Shown: in pieces, positions 13,067-23,236 of the stretch | Layout of the letters: every line of letters begins with the position of its first letter | How positions within the stretch are numbered: the first letter of the stretch is position 1 | Translations under genes and position numbers: made by a program | Source: Stictocephala bisonia | Lineage: Eukaryota > Arthropoda > Insecta > Hemiptera > Membracidae | Length of the DNA stretch: 64,000 nucleotides | NCBI GenBank assembly: GCA_035578905.1 | Contig: JAQJVL010002143.1 | Span: forward strand, 1 to 64,000 | Reading direction: 5' to 3' | The notes under the pieces: model-generated | The model's input: the letters and a program-made list of their open reading frames with translations, nothing else | Told to the model about the DNA's origin: nothing | Database searches by the model: none

Positions 13067-13501
13067 TTATGGTTGACCTTGAAAATGTATAATTTCAACA
13101 TTATAAAACTCATCCAAGCAATAGAATGGGTTTTCCAGAAGCCAATTGTATAGCAATTGTTTAAATTTTCGAGTAGGGTAAGATTTAATTAAAGGTTCTA
13201 ATTTATTGTAAATTTTAATAGACTGAACAATATGACTGTTTTGTGTTTTACTAAGTCTGTGAAATTCCAATGCAGCATTATTTTTATTTCGGGTGTTATA
13301 GTTATGAATATTACTATGGAACGTTAACAAAGTGGGATTTTTAAATATATAGACAGTTAGGTCATATACATACAAATTTATTACTGTTAGAATTTTGAGT
13401 TTTGTATATAATGGTTTACAGTGGTCTCTTGGGTCTGCCCTAATCATAGCCCTCACTGCTCTTTTTTGCCATTTTTTGCCACTGCCCTCACTAAACACCA
13501 T
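13067..13501 (-). pseudogene. Jockey-type LINE, 3' end of RT ORF
   Basis: A 144-codon frame reads WQKRAVRAMIRADPRDHCKP, then LYTKLKILTVINLYVYDLTV, NIHNYNTRNKN and ALEFHRLSKTQ. These match the C-terminal part of insect Jockey-clade RTs, in the order LQKRAvR.I....cr.lF, LkILtl..LYi.e, H.YnTR and l..hrls. The frame starts only where the 5' truncation lies (about 13501) and ends with its own stop, so this is a dead-on-arrival copy. It lies inside the nested cluster, on the opposite strand to the host gene. Confidence 0.8.
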
Positions 13502-13769
13502 ATATAAGTTACACCAATAACCAAGAAGGTAGGCCTATATAAGTTTGGTAATATTTGGAATCAGACCAGTGACAATTCAAGTTATTTTTGGTGGATTGTG
13601 ATATTTACGGAAATATTTATTTTGTAAAGCTTTTAGTGTAAGTTGCATTTATGAGCGGCCAAGACAGGACGGCCTACCTGAGATCGGTATTGCTCGCAAC
13701 TCGAGCACTGGTCTGGGGAATCCTTAGGACACCGCAATTAACCCAGGTAGGATTGCGCGCAACTCATTA

Positions 13770-14190
13770 AGAGTCTGCAGAGGCTGTCGGTCATGTTGGT
13801 TTTAATCCCATAAGAACAATGTTATTTTCTAACCGGACATTTTCGACGTGTATCCAAATTAAACAATTATTTTTAAACGGATTTTCCCCAAACAAATTGC
13901 ATGTGATCAAGAATAAAATTGCACGTTGGAATTGCTTTGTAAATTTCTAATTAGTTTTTTAGAAAAAAAATTAAAACTTCGAATTCGAAATTTTTATTTT
14001 CAGCTATATTTCAAAACTAGGCATATCTATTCAAAATAAAAAAAGCAAACCCAACGCGTAACATGATGACGTTTAAAATGACACCTCATACACAACTTTT
14101 GGTCAATAAACAACGAAAAAATATGGATTCGGAAGTAACATTGTTCTTATGGGATTAAAATCAATATGGCCGGCAGCCTTTGCAGACTCT
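13770..14190. mobile_element. 421-bp MITE with TIRs of about 55 bp
   Basis: The left end is agagtctgcagaggctg and the right end on the - strand is agagtctgcaaaggctg. Both are followed by tttaatcccataagaacaat. The interior is AT-rich and non-coding. The target duplication could not be fixed, because the sequence outside both ends is also partly similar (a gcgc word on each side). Confidence 0.65.
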
Positions 14191-14358
14191 GAACGGCTGG
14201 ATGCGCAACCTGGCTACCCAAAAACGGATGAAGACAGTCAAACATACAAAGCATATTTTAACTAAAATGCTTGGCAAGCAATAGCATTCGTTTACAGGCT
14301 TGTACGTAAATACACACTATTGTACACTGTACTATATACTGTAATTAAATTGTAATTA

Positions 14359-16506
14359 CAGTAGAGTCTCGATTATCTGCCGTAAACGGGCCGGCGGAAG
14401 GGCGGATAAGCGTAAATGGCGGATAATGGGGAATGTTGAATAAAACCTAAATTACGTACACGGTAAACAGTTTACAGTATATTTTTATTTACTTACACGA
14501 TTAAATGTAATATATAATTCATTACTCTCTTTTAAACGGAAAAAGTTATTTTAAACACATAAATTTCAACTGGTTGAGTCTATGGTGAGTGGAAAAAGCT
14601 GGTGATTTTGGTCTGCCTTCCTAACGTTTCCCGCTTTTTCGCCGCTAAGTCTCGCCATCTCTGGAGCATCATAATGTCAACAGCCCTGGCTTCTTCTTGC
14701 TGCTCGACGTATTTAATGGCCGCTTCAAAGATTTTCACCCCTTCTTTATGTGCAATTTTTTGGGGCTCAACAGTCTCTGGTTCTTTGATATCTTGATCGT
14801 CACAGCTATTGACAAGTGTGACGATTTCTGCATCAGTTATTTCGTAACCTTCATCTGCTGTAAGCCACTCTCCTACTTCAACCGAAGTTGCGTCTTCACA
14901 CACAGGAATTCGTTGCAATGTGGGTAAAATATCTTCATGAATTTCATCATGCATGGTTCCGGCATCTTCATCTTCGCCCAACAGCTTTTTCCATGATCTG
15001 GCAATAGTAACTTCTCCGACATTGTCCCAGGCACTTGCAATCCAATAAGCCACATCTTTTAGATTTATACGTTTCAGCTTTGGAATCATGTCCTGGCCAT
15101 CTTCAATTTCTTGTATCAGGGTGGAGAGAAGCTGTTTTCTATAGTTCCTCTTCAGTGTTTCCAAAACACCTTGATCCATAGGTTGGCAAATTGCAGTTAC
15201 GTTGGGGGGTAGGAACATGGCCTTTATATCCTGGTCTTTTAGATCATCTACATCGGGATGACTTAGTGCATTATCTATAAGTAGATCTGCTTTTCTGGGT
15301 AGGTTATTCTCTTTCAAAAACTGTTCTGTAGATGGTACAAACTCTTTTACAAACCATCCTTTAAAAATATCCCCGCTCATCCAAGCACTTTTTTGGTTAA
15401 AATATTTTTCTGGCAGTGCGTGTTTTGCAATTCCCTTGAAAGCCCTTGGATTTTTCGCCTTTCCAATCATTGTCAGTTCCATTTTATGGTTTGCTGTAGC
15501 ATTACTACAGGCCAAAATTGTTACTCTCTCTTTGCTGCGTTTATAACCCGGAGCTGCTGCTTCGGTCCGAGCTGCAAGGCTCTTACTTGGTAACATTTTA
15601 TAATTAAGGCCCGTTTCGTCACAGTTAAATATTTGGTCTCCTGTTAACTGCTCAGCTTCAATAAGTGTTTGAAATTCTTTCTTGAACTTTTCCATTTCTT
15701 TAAAGTTGGATGACAATTTTTCACCACAAATCGTTTTTTCCAGCGGTCTAACCAACCAATGCTTGCTGTGAATTCTGTGTCGCCTTCATTAAATTACTTT
15801 TGGAAATGCAACTCCTTTTCTTTTAAAATAGGCCCTGAAATAGGCACTCCTTTGTCCCTAAATTGGGTAAACCAAATGAATAAGGCCTCACTAGTTTTGT
15901 CATAGTCACTTTTCTTCGTCCTTTTTCTGTCTCTTAAGTCAATTTCAGTCACTCGTGAGGCACACCATTGTTCTAATTCTGATCTCTTTTTTTTCCAATC
16001 CCCAACAGTGCGACGACCAACGCCATAGTCATCGGCTACCTTCTGCAACGTATCTCCTTTGTCCAGCCTTTTTAAAGCGTTGAGCTTGTCTTGCAGTGAT
16101 AACACAATCTTTTTTCTTTTTGTTCCTCTCCATAATCCACTTCACCAAACATCACTACAAACACTTATCACAAAAAAATAACTTTAAATATGTAAATAAC
16201 TTTACCGAACACACGATTAGCGGTACCTTTCAAAGCAGGAGCGATCCAGCAACTGACAAAAATATGTAGAGATATACGGGCACGGCGCGGGAAGTGGTAG
16301 GTGGGGGCGGGGAAGGCGACTAACCGGTTTGGGTGGAGTGGTACAGTCAGTGACATATCAGTAATAGAGCACGTACACTCGCTGATGACCACAAAATGTC
16401 CTCTGACTATTTTTGTTAAATTATATTAATTAAATAAAATGCCAAAGGTGCGGCGGATAACACGGAATGGCGGATAACCAAGTGGCGAATAATCGAGACT
16501 CTACTG
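14359..16506. mobile_element. Tigger/pogo DNA transposon, 2.15 kb
   Basis: Perfect terminal repeats cagtagagtctcgattat open at 14359 and close at 16506. TA target duplications lie at 14357-14358 and 16507-16508. Subterminal gcggataa words recur at both ends. The single gene on the - strand encodes a pogo-family transposase (14580-16133). Size, ends and target are those of Tigger elements. It lies within the older cluster 11635-17372. Confidence 0.9.
14580..16133 (-). pseudogene. Tigger (pogo/jerky-like) transposase
   Basis: The product of the Tigger element, a cut-and-paste transposase related to CENP-B and jerky. The N-terminal frame (from about 16105) carries the HTH region with LQDKLNALKRLDKGDTLQKV, DDYGVGRRTVGDWKK and the second helix-turn-helix up to SIGWLDRWKKRF. 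The long 391-codon frame (15755-14580) carries the DDE_1 catalytic core: FNCDETGL, LLIDNALSHP and QPMDQGVLETLKRNYR, with 32 residues between the second and third Asp. It ends in a coiled, acidic C-terminus, TKITSFFHSP. Breaks are a TAA stop just after HFQK (about 15791-15796), a frameshift near 15735 joining the HTH to the core, and a one-base discordance after the probable ATG at 16131-16133. The catalytic half is open and intact, so decay is modest. Confidence 0.88.
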
Positions 16507-16707
16507 TAACTATGTAATAAATGCCCTTTCTAGTTTAGAATATTGTTTTATTCCACTTCAACATGCATGCATTTAATTATATACAGTTAGTAATTAAATA
16601 AAAAAATCCGAATATATACTGTACAGTTTTTTGACAAAAATCCGATTATCCTAACATTTGATTATACGAATAGGTCTGGTCCCCATTGATTCGGATAGTT
16701 GGAGTTC

Positions 16708-17166
16708 TATTGTAGTAGAATATAAAAACACAATTCCGACCTCCAAAGGTTTGCTCTTAAAAAAATTACGCGGGTTTAAAGTTATAAAAATGTACCATAG
16801 AAGTCTTGTTTTAGTCGTTTATTATTCTTTTCTAGACTCGAGTTGGGAAAGTTAAACTTTGTAAATGCCTACTGGACTTGAGAAATAGTTTTTTATTTTG
16901 GTAGTTTGTGACTTTTCACTTCCAATGGATGACCACAAGGAGTTCGACAAAAGTATGAAAGCAATCACCAACTACCTCAAGAAAACTATTTTAAGTCCAG
17001 TAGGCATTTACAAAGTTTATCTTTCCCAACTCGAGTCTAGAAAAGAATAATAAACGACTAAAACAAGACTTCCATGGTACATTTTTATAACTTTAAACCC
17101 GCGTAATTTTTTAAAGCGCGAAAAAATGTTGAGGTCGGAATTGTGGGTTCATGTTCTACTACTGTA
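16708..17166. mobile_element. palindromic MITE, 459 bp
   Basis: The two halves are inverted copies. The left runs from ctattgtagtagaa through aattccgacctcc, acgcgggtttaaag and agactcgagttggg. The right half repeats these in reverse from about 16985 to 17166. The unpaired centre is about 100 bp near 16890-16985. No coding content. It overlaps the proposed right end of the Tigger-type pair at 16713, so the order of insertion is uncertain. Confidence 0.65.
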
Positions 17167-17372
17167 GACCTTTAATTTGATGTACTACTTGATCTAGTGT
17201 TAAAATGTTCTTCTGGCTCCTTGCGGGCTGGGCCACCCCCCTGATGTGGCAGTAAAACGGTAGATGCATCAAAGAGATTAATAAGGGCAGTAATGATGTA
17301 CAGAGTCTTATTGATTTATCTGCAATCGTTCAAAAATTATTAATCTGTTCCCGGGAATTTTCTTCCACACTG

Positions 17373-18482
17373 AATCATGGAATAAAATTCGACCGAGGTT
17401 TGTGCAATTCGTTATCGATCCAAAATATGTTGTTTGCAGCATTTTGTTGACTGGGACCCTGCCTTCCTTATCTCTAGCGTACTTACACCACCGCAGATAC
17501 ATCGATGATACACACACATCCGGTGTCTCCTTTGTCTGCAATACAATAATGATTAGCGTGGATTTTATTCTGGTTGAAAAATACTAATCTAAGAAAAATG
17601 GTAAAATGAAAATAGTTGGATCCATATTGAATTAATTGAAATAACAGTTCATAAAAATGTCTTTGTATGAATATTGTTTTGTGAACAATTAAACATGGAA
17701 AATTCAGGTTCAAGTGTAATTCTGATCTGGGGATTGGTTTTTTAATTTTGAACGTAATTCGTAAAATTATAGTTTCTATGCTATAGACCTAAATGTGAAT
17801 AAAATGAACCTTGTGCGTTTAGTGATAACTCTTTTTGCCAATCAGCTTCCTGATTACATGTAGATTTCTCATGTTTGCCATATTCTCAAAAATGTCCAGT
17901 AAATCAACCTGAAAGCCACAAATTGTACAAACAGGAATTATTCTTGTTGGTATAACTCATTAAAGCTCATTGAAATGTTAGGGCATGAACAAGTTGTCCA
18001 TACTTTGAGGAGAACTTTAATAGATCATCTGTTGGATTTAGAAAGGGTAGTAAACCATGTTCAGATACACTGAATAGATTATGGTAGCCCAGCGCTTTCC
18101 CCAACTGCCAAGCCAACGCTGAGCAAGTTTTACACCTTTAATGAACGGTGCAAAAATACTTAATTTTTTACAAAAACCACCTCATGACTAACCAGAACAG
18201 TATTTCACCTATCAAATGAAACTTTAGTGTTCACGATACGATTATTATAACGGACCACAGAAAATTATTAAACAGAGGTCGCTTTATTATGGCCGCAGCG
18301 AACGCTTAGGCAATTGTTAATAATGCATCACAACTAATGTATATCCTTATTAATATATAGTAATACTTGTTACATTTATTTTGGAAGATTTAAAAGTATT
18401 AAGGGAGGGACTGACAAGGTGCTGGCCCCGTCATCCCTATGGAAAACTGTAGGAATAGTTTTTTAATTAGCATGTGTTGGAG
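17373..18482. other. intergenic, nothing recognised
   Basis: Mixed AT-rich sequence outside the nested cluster. Small frames at 17308-17713 carry no motif. No RNA gene, TIR or tandem repeat is evident. Confidence 0.35.
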
Positions 18483-18862
18483 CATATACAGTACAAGTAA
18501 ACGTCACACAGCACAAATATATTACAATATAAGCACAAAATGCACAAATATATAAAATACAGGCACAACCATACTACAGTACAAGCACAACATGAACAAA
18601 TATTGCACAATACAAGCACAAAATGAAAAATATTGCACAATATAAGCACAAAATGAAAAAATATTGCACAATACAAGCACAAAATGAACAAATATTGCAC
18701 AATACAAGCACAAAATGCACAAATACTGTGGTGATCGATTTCGGTGAACAATATTAACCGTAGTATTTGTACATTTTGTGCTTGTATTGTAGTATATTTG
18801 TGCATTGTGTGCTTATATTGTAATATATCTGTGTTGTGTGACGTTCGCTTGTACTGTATGAC
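18483..18862. repeat. hairpin element with an internal 31-bp tandem repeat
   Basis: The outer parts are inverted: the left has catatacagtacaag and acgtcacac, and the right has the complement up to cttgtactgtatg. The left arm contains four to five copies of a 31-bp unit (aagcacaaaatgaacaaata followed by ttgcacaatac) at about 18575-18725. The right arm holds two inverted units. The open frames rich in Cys, Tyr and Val across this region are artefacts of the repeat. Probably a MITE or foldback that expanded internally. Confidence 0.7.
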
Positions 18863-19040
18863 CTGTAGAATAAACACCAACTCGTCACACATTCAGCGCC
18901 CTATTAGATTGGGGGATCTCTTTTTATTTCTTCTCTGCGAATGAACCGAATTGTTTAATTTGAACCCATGTTCAAGCGTTTTTCGTGGAACAAAATGCCC
19001 TCCCCCCTAGCTTATGGCAAGTCTACTCTGCATTTAAAAA

Positions 19041-19150
19041 TTGTTGTTACAAAGAGTTAACTGTTATTCGCTCATCTACATTCATCAGAATCATTCTAAA
19101 TCCAACTTTCCTCTCCCTATCTTGACGCTTGGCATTTTAACAATAAAGAA
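19041..19150 (+). mobile_element. SINE 3' tail fragment
   Basis: The words ctcatctacattcatcagaa, ttctaaatcca and tatcttgacg match the 3' part of the SINE at 53312-53605 (ctcatctacactcatcac, cgaaatcca, tatcttgatgatcggcg). The tRNA-like head is missing. The fragment runs into the AT microsatellite. Confidence 0.6.
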
Positions 19151-19154
19151 AATA

Positions 19155-19158
<4 letters not shown>

Positions 19159-19229
<71 letters not shown>
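19159..19229. repeat. (AT)n microsatellite
   Basis: About 35 uninterrupted AT dinucleotides directly follow a SINE tail. The alternating Tyr-Ile frames in both directions are not genes. Confidence 0.97.
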
Positions 19230-19234
<5 letters not shown>

Positions 19235-19434
19235 GTGCTAGCAGAGATGGAGTTAGTATAATATTTAGTCTGGGGTGTTAAGTCATATTGCCCTGTTGTA
19301 TTAGTGGTATAACGCACGAAATGCTTGACTCGATTGATAATAGTTCATCTTCTGACTCAACTCAATAGGTACACTCCGTCTCCTGCTTATCAGTAAACAA
19401 TGCAGCGAACGAGCGAGCCCGTGCCAACCTGTAT

Positions 19435-19660
19435 CACTATTTCATATTGAGAATGCAGTACGGTAAGCCCATAAGCAATGCTAATCAAATAGGAGTTTTT
19501 GAGGTACTCTTTAACAAAAATCGCCTCGCGCAGGTTACGTGGCGGGAGTAGTGTCTGGGGTGGGGAGAGAGGAGCAGAGCGGACAATAACAACGCGCTAC
19601 TAGTCTGGCTGCGTATTTTCAGCTGTCAATGGTGGTTCAATGGCTTTCAAAATCACTGAA
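19435..19660. repeat. left terminus of the copy A/B repeat family (copy C)
   Basis: Starts cactatttcatattgagaa and continues tgcagtacggtaagccca as in copy A at 3577. After it comes a GC-richer block (ggggagagaggagcagagcg, acgcgctactagtc). That block occurs again around 23192-23236 and 24465-24500, where it is split by the foldback element. It leads into the 3' end of the IS630-type transposase at 19798. Confidence 0.6.
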
Positions 19661-19797
19661 GGATACTAATGGTTTTGATTTATTTTTTTCATACATATAA
19701 ATATATACATTTTTCTAGCTTGGGAAAAGTTAGGAAAACCTGAATTTTTTAACTTTTAGGTCCTCATAACTTTTGAAAAAAATCTGTTCATACCTGA

Positions 19798-20550
19798 TTA
19801 CACCAGAGGTGACACTCCCAAGTCGGGATCGTCATCACTGTCGATATCACTGTCATCCGAGTCACCAGGTGCCAAAGTAATAATAAATTCTTGGACACTA
19901 ATGTCATCAAGTCCTTCTTCTTTCCAATCGGCCTCAATTTCTTTTTCGACGTGCTGTACACAATTTCTCCAGTTATCCGGGGTGAAAGAGTTCACTGCTT
20001 CCATGAACAAATGTTGAATATCGTTCAGCTTGAAGGTGGTGTTTCGTGCAGCAACAAACCGTTTCAAATTTGCCCATACGAGTTCAATCGGATTGTAGTT
20101 GCAGTGGTATGGTGGAAGTCGTACGACTTTGAACCCAAGCTGAGAGGCTTTCTTGTCGATCTCGTAACTTGTGACTTGAGGCTTGTGTAGCTTTATCAGG
20201 TTATATAACTCGGGCTTCCGCAAGTCAGGAGAGAAGGAGATATTGCGTGTTTTCAGCCATTCTTCCATTTCACACTTCTTTGAAGCCGATGTTGGCACTT
20301 TATTTGCTATTCGAGAGTGATATGATGCATTATCCATCACAATAGTTGAACCAGCCGGAATGGATTTGAGCAGCATTTCAAAAAACCAACCTTCAAATAC
20401 TTTGTGGTTCATCTCTTCATGGTAATCCACTGTTTTTTTAGATGTGAAAATTAGCGGTGGCGATTTTATCCATCCGTGGAATCCCCCAGTATGACAAATT
20501 ACACAGCCCAACATATAATTTGGTGCCAAAGTTTTTGAAGCTGTTTCTTT
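19798..20550 (-). pseudogene. IS630/Tc1-type DDE transposase, catalytic C-terminal half
   Basis: The frame opens just after a stop near 20563 and reads HKETASKTLAPNYMLGC, TVDYHEEMN, then STIVMDNASYHS (second catalytic Asp) and NYNPIELVWANLKR (catalytic Glu). It ends in an acidic tail DSDDSDIDSDDDPD. I count 82 residues between this Asp and the Glu, much more than the 34 of Tc1. This is the wide spacing I recall from the DD82E group of IS630-type elements. The segment with the first Asp and the helix-turn-helix is missing here. A matching N-terminal half lies at 24722-25034 on the same strand. The remaining half is uninterrupted, so the split looks like a structural break rather than slow decay. 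Confidence 0.75.
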
Positions 20551-20756
20551 ATGAATTCAGTGTGCTGAGTTCAAATTTGGCATTAGTTTTTACCCAGGAG
20601 CTTTAATTTTTTTGCTACGTGCTATTTAAGTTTGCGTTTTATTGTTAACATTCAGTTAAAGGTAAGAAGAAGAAAAAACATATTTTCACTTATTTATGTA
20701 ATTTATTTTATATTTATTCAACTGATATACAATATTAAAGGGAAAAGGATTCAAAT

Positions 20757-20760
<4 letters not shown>

Positions 20761-20829
<69 letters not shown>
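20761..20829. repeat. (TA)n microsatellite
   Basis: About 34 TA dinucleotides lie between the transposase half and the 546-codon ORF. Flanking frames that read through it are spurious at their ends. Confidence 0.97.
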
Positions 20830-20832
<3 letters not shown>

Positions 20833-20901
20833 TAAGTTGGTCAAGATACCAAAAATGTCTAAATAAAGCTCCTTCTCTTCGACAGTCTTGAATGAATTTT
20901 G

Positions 20902-22542
20902 TTAGGGCAGTCTCTGTAAATTCCAACCATAGTCTGCCATCATATGGGAATCCCATCTTACTTGATACCTATCTTCCATGGTTTTTATGTCTTGATGAAA
21001 TCTCTCCCCCTGTTCCTCACTGAAATCACCAAGATTTTCAGGAAAACGGTCCAAGTGACTGTGAAGGTAATGCAGCTTTATGCTCATGTTGCATCGTAAG
21101 TGATTGAAATTATCAAGCATATTGTTTACAAGCTGTTCATAGTTATCAGCTTTATAGTTGCCCAAAAAACCTTTGATTACGAGAACAAATGATGACCACG
21201 CACTTTGTTCTTCTTCGTTCATCGATCGTTCGAAAAGAGGATCGTTCATAAGTTGTCTAATTTGTGGGCCATCAAAAATTCCAGCTTTTATTTTTTCAAT
21301 ACTAAGTGCAGTCATCTTTTGACATATGTACAGAAAGCATTGACCATCCTGATTGAGAGCCTTCACAAACTGTTTCATCAGGCCTAGCTTTATGTGCAAA
21401 GGGGGCAAGATTATTTTGTTTCTTTTAACTAAAGATTCACGAATAACATTTTTTTCTCCGACAACCATGTGCTCCCTATTAGGCCATTCCCTTTTTGTCC
21501 AATGGTTTTGTTTATCCCTGCTATCCCAAAGACACAAGAAACAAGGATATTTTGTGTAGCCACCTTGCTGACCAAGAAGAAAGTTTACCATCTTTAAGTC
21601 CACACAAATGACCCACCCGTGATCTTTATACATTATTTTCTCAATTACTAGAGCTATGTTGTTATATTCTTCTTTTAGTTTGGTGGAATGAGCAATATGA
21701 ATAGATCCAAATGTGTTGCCATTATGCAAAAGTACACACTTTAAACTGCGTTTGGAACTGTCAATAAAAAGGCGCCAGTCACTTGGAATATACTTAGCTA
21801 GACCCATTTTTGTAAGAAGCCCTTTAACATCATTACAGAACACAAGTTTATTTTCTTCAGAAAAAAAGGGAAGCAAATATTTTTCTCTAGACCGATAAAA
21901 TGTAATTTTTGTCCCTTGTTCAAGCAGATTTTTTTCATTTAACCTAGAAGCTAAGAGTTCAGCAGATTCCTTTGATAGGCTCAGATCTCGAACAAGATCA
22001 CTCAACTCTTTTTGATCAAAACGTTGAGGACTGTTTGATTCCTCCTCATAGTCACTATCCTTACCTTTATCTGGTTCACAAGGCGTGTCAGAATGATCTG
22101 ATTCATCATCTGAGAGCTCTGGTAGCTGATGATATGTAGGGATCGGCATTTCATCTGAATGTGAAACAGGTCTTCTAGCAGATTCCAGATTAGGATAAGT
22201 CCATTTACTGCGGTTGTTCCGATTTATACCGTTAATGTTCACAACACAAAAGTAGCAGTCATCATAGTGGTTCTTGGGTTCTCTCCAAACCATGGGAATG
22301 CCAAACTTTAAACATCTCCTTTTGCCTGTAGTCCATTGACGTAAATGTTCTGTACAAGTTTTACAAACGACATGTGGAGGCCACGTTTTATCTTGGTCAC
22401 CAAGCTTAACCCCAAAATATCCTATATACGCACGTTTCACAAAATCAGTTATAGTTTTCCGATTTTCTTGTGATGTGAACTCACCACAGATATAACAAAA
22501 TACATCAGGGTGATTAATGCAACTTTTACGGCTAGAACTCAT
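20902..22542 (-). CDS. conserved protein of unknown function, 546 aa, multicopy-type family
   Basis: An intact single-exon ORF beginning with ATG at 22540-22542. Near the N-terminus are several CxxC pairs, which may bind zinc: FCYICGEFTS (residues 16-19), VCKTCTEHL (59-62) and DDCYFC (94-97). These are followed by GIPMVWREPKNHYDD. The middle is acidic and poorly conserved in style. The C-terminal half has strongly patterned motifs: LFIDSSKRSLKCVLLHNGN, GGYTKYPCFLCLWDSR, LPPLHIKLGLMKQFV, and FSEEQGERFHQDIKTMEDRY near the end. From memory, proteins with these motifs occur as many near-copies in insect and cnidarian genomes, which suggests a TE-carried or amplified gene; I do not know a proven activity. 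The end (after DYGWNLQRLP) seems slightly shorter than relatives. A microsatellite lies 70 bp downstream and a Penelope fragment directly upstream. Confidence 0.7.
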   Translation of the reverse strand: MSSSRKSCINHPDVFCYICGEFTSQENRKTITDFVKRAYIGYFGVKLGDQDKTWPPHVVCKTCTEHLRQWTTGKRRCLKFGIPMVWREPKNHYDDCYFCVVNINGINRNNRSKWTYPNLESARRPVSHSDEMPIPTYHQLPELSDDESDHSDTPCEPDKGKDSDYEEESNSPQRFDQKELSDLVRDLSLSKESAELLASRLNEKNLLEQGTKITFYRSREKYLLPFFSEENKLVFCNDVKGLLTKMGLAKYIPSDWRLFIDSSKRSLKCVLLHNGNTFGSIHIAHSTKLKEEYNNIALVIEKIMYKDHGWVICVDLKMVNFLLGQQGGYTKYPCFLCLWDSRDKQNHWTKREWPNREHMVVGEKNVIRESLVKRNKIILPPLHIKLGLMKQFVKALNQDGQCFLYICQKMTALSIEKIKAGIFDGPQIRQLMNDPLFERSMNEEEQSAWSSFVLVIKGFLGNYKADNYEQLVNNMLDNFNHLRCNMSIKLHYLHSHLDRFPENLGDFSEEQGERFHQDIKTMEDRYQVRWDSHMMADYGWNLQRLP

Positions 22543-22569
22543 TGCTTCACAACATAAATGTACTGATTC

Positions 22570-23192
22570 ACTGTTTTGAGGTTATCTTCGTATGGAGACT
22601 TCCACGGTCGATATTCAAGCTATTTACACAATCGTAATCCGGGTTGGACCGTGTCTGGTTATTATGTACACTATGTACAAATTGCCGACGTTTCGAGCAC
22701 ATTGCAGCACTCATCTTCAGGGCGACACACTCTGCTACTCGATCCACAGAGTATATGAAAACAGAATCTGCTGCTAACTCTATTTATGTTGTCGGGGTCT
22801 CAAATTGTAACCACGGGCATTCCTGTCCTCGATGTTTCTAGAAAGGCCCAGGTGGGTCTGGAATGTCCGGGAGGCAGGCTTAGGTACGCAAAGGTCATTG
22901 TCTGTGTCCGGGAGACTTGAAGTTATGCCATATGTTGTCTTTCCAACTGATTTAAAACAATTCTTACATTTAGGTAATTTGTTTATTATGGGCAGCCAAG
23001 AATCATGAATTTTAATTCCATCATCAAGATTCATATTATTAGGATATTTTTTAATTTCTATTGCCTCTCTGATTTTTCTTTTAAAATTATCTTGTATGGA
23101 GGCCAGAACGGTGGTTTCGTCAAATAAAATCAAATGTTTATTTTCAGTGCAGTGCTTTTGCCACAGCTGATATCTCTGTATCCAATTTCTTG
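22570..23192 (-). mobile_element. Penelope-like element, 5'-truncated 3' end (PLE-2)
   Basis: The coding part (about 23150-22780) reads ILFDETTVLAS, KRKIREAIEIKKYPNN and DDGIKIHDSWLPIINKLPK, which is the C-terminal flank of the GIY-YIG endonuclease domain of Penelope-like elements (REAIEI.K.p.n.N.D.G..ls..W.pi). It ends GYNLRPRQHK. The RT domain and the GIY-YIG core are absent. The 3' untranslated part contains a hammerhead motif at 22683-22724. The truncated end joins the repeat block at about 23192. A continuous 225-codon frame across the joint (22780-23457) is a chance fusion with the foldback element. Confidence 0.75.
22683..22724 (-). ncRNA. hammerhead ribozyme motif in PLE-2
   Basis: On the - strand the order is gcc, CTGAAGA (core CUGANGA), then stem II gagtgc / gtgctc with a six-base loop, then GAAAC and GTC followed by ggc. 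Stem I can form from gcc and ggc. Stem III is only the self-complementary ACGU, which implies a dimeric fold. One extra U follows the CUGANGA box. Small hammerheads of this kind are described from Penelope-like elements. Cleavage is not shown by sequence alone. Confidence 0.6.
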
Positions 23193-23236
23193 GGTGGGGA
23201 GAGAGGAGCAGAGCGGACAATAACAACGCGCTACTA

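Larger units (their letters stand above)
11838..16713. mobile_element. possible second Tigger-type pair of ends, nested
   Basis: The left end at 11838 reads cagtgaaactcgaattatcc and continues aactccaactatccgaatc. The right end at about 16713, on the - strand, reads caatagaactccaactatcc and continues gaatc. The form resembles pogo/Tigger termini, with TA outside both ends. The relation could also be explained by two unrelated solo ends. The interior from 11843 to 13066 has no recognised coding sequence. The 77-104 codon frames at 11973-12287 on the - strand have no known motif. Confidence 0.35.
11635..17372. mobile_element. outer shell of a nested transposon cluster (long TIRs of about 200 bp)
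   Basis: The segments 11635-11836 and 17160-17372 are inverted copies. The left starts cagtctggaagaaaagtgcc. The right, read on the - strand, starts cagtgtggaagaaaattccc. Both continue through acatcattactg, taatct and caagtagtacatcaaatta. Everything between them is foreign or internal sequence: a Tigger-type pair, a LINE fragment, a 2.1 kb Tigger element and two MITEs. The left flank is TA (11633-11634). The right flank is not TA, so the target duplication is eroded. No transposase of this outer element was recognised. Confidence 0.5.

Noticed and set aside
18540..18730. CRISPR-like array of similar units
   Set aside because: Units follow each other without unique spacers and lie in a eukaryotic repeat; this is a tandem repeat.
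18467..18892. 141- and 66-codon frames rich in Cys, Tyr and Val
   Set aside because: They follow the 31-bp tandem unit and its inverted copy; the amino-acid pattern is the repeat read in frame.
19117..19317. Tyr-Ile repeat frames (also at 20632-20956)
   Set aside because: Translations of (AT)n microsatellites.
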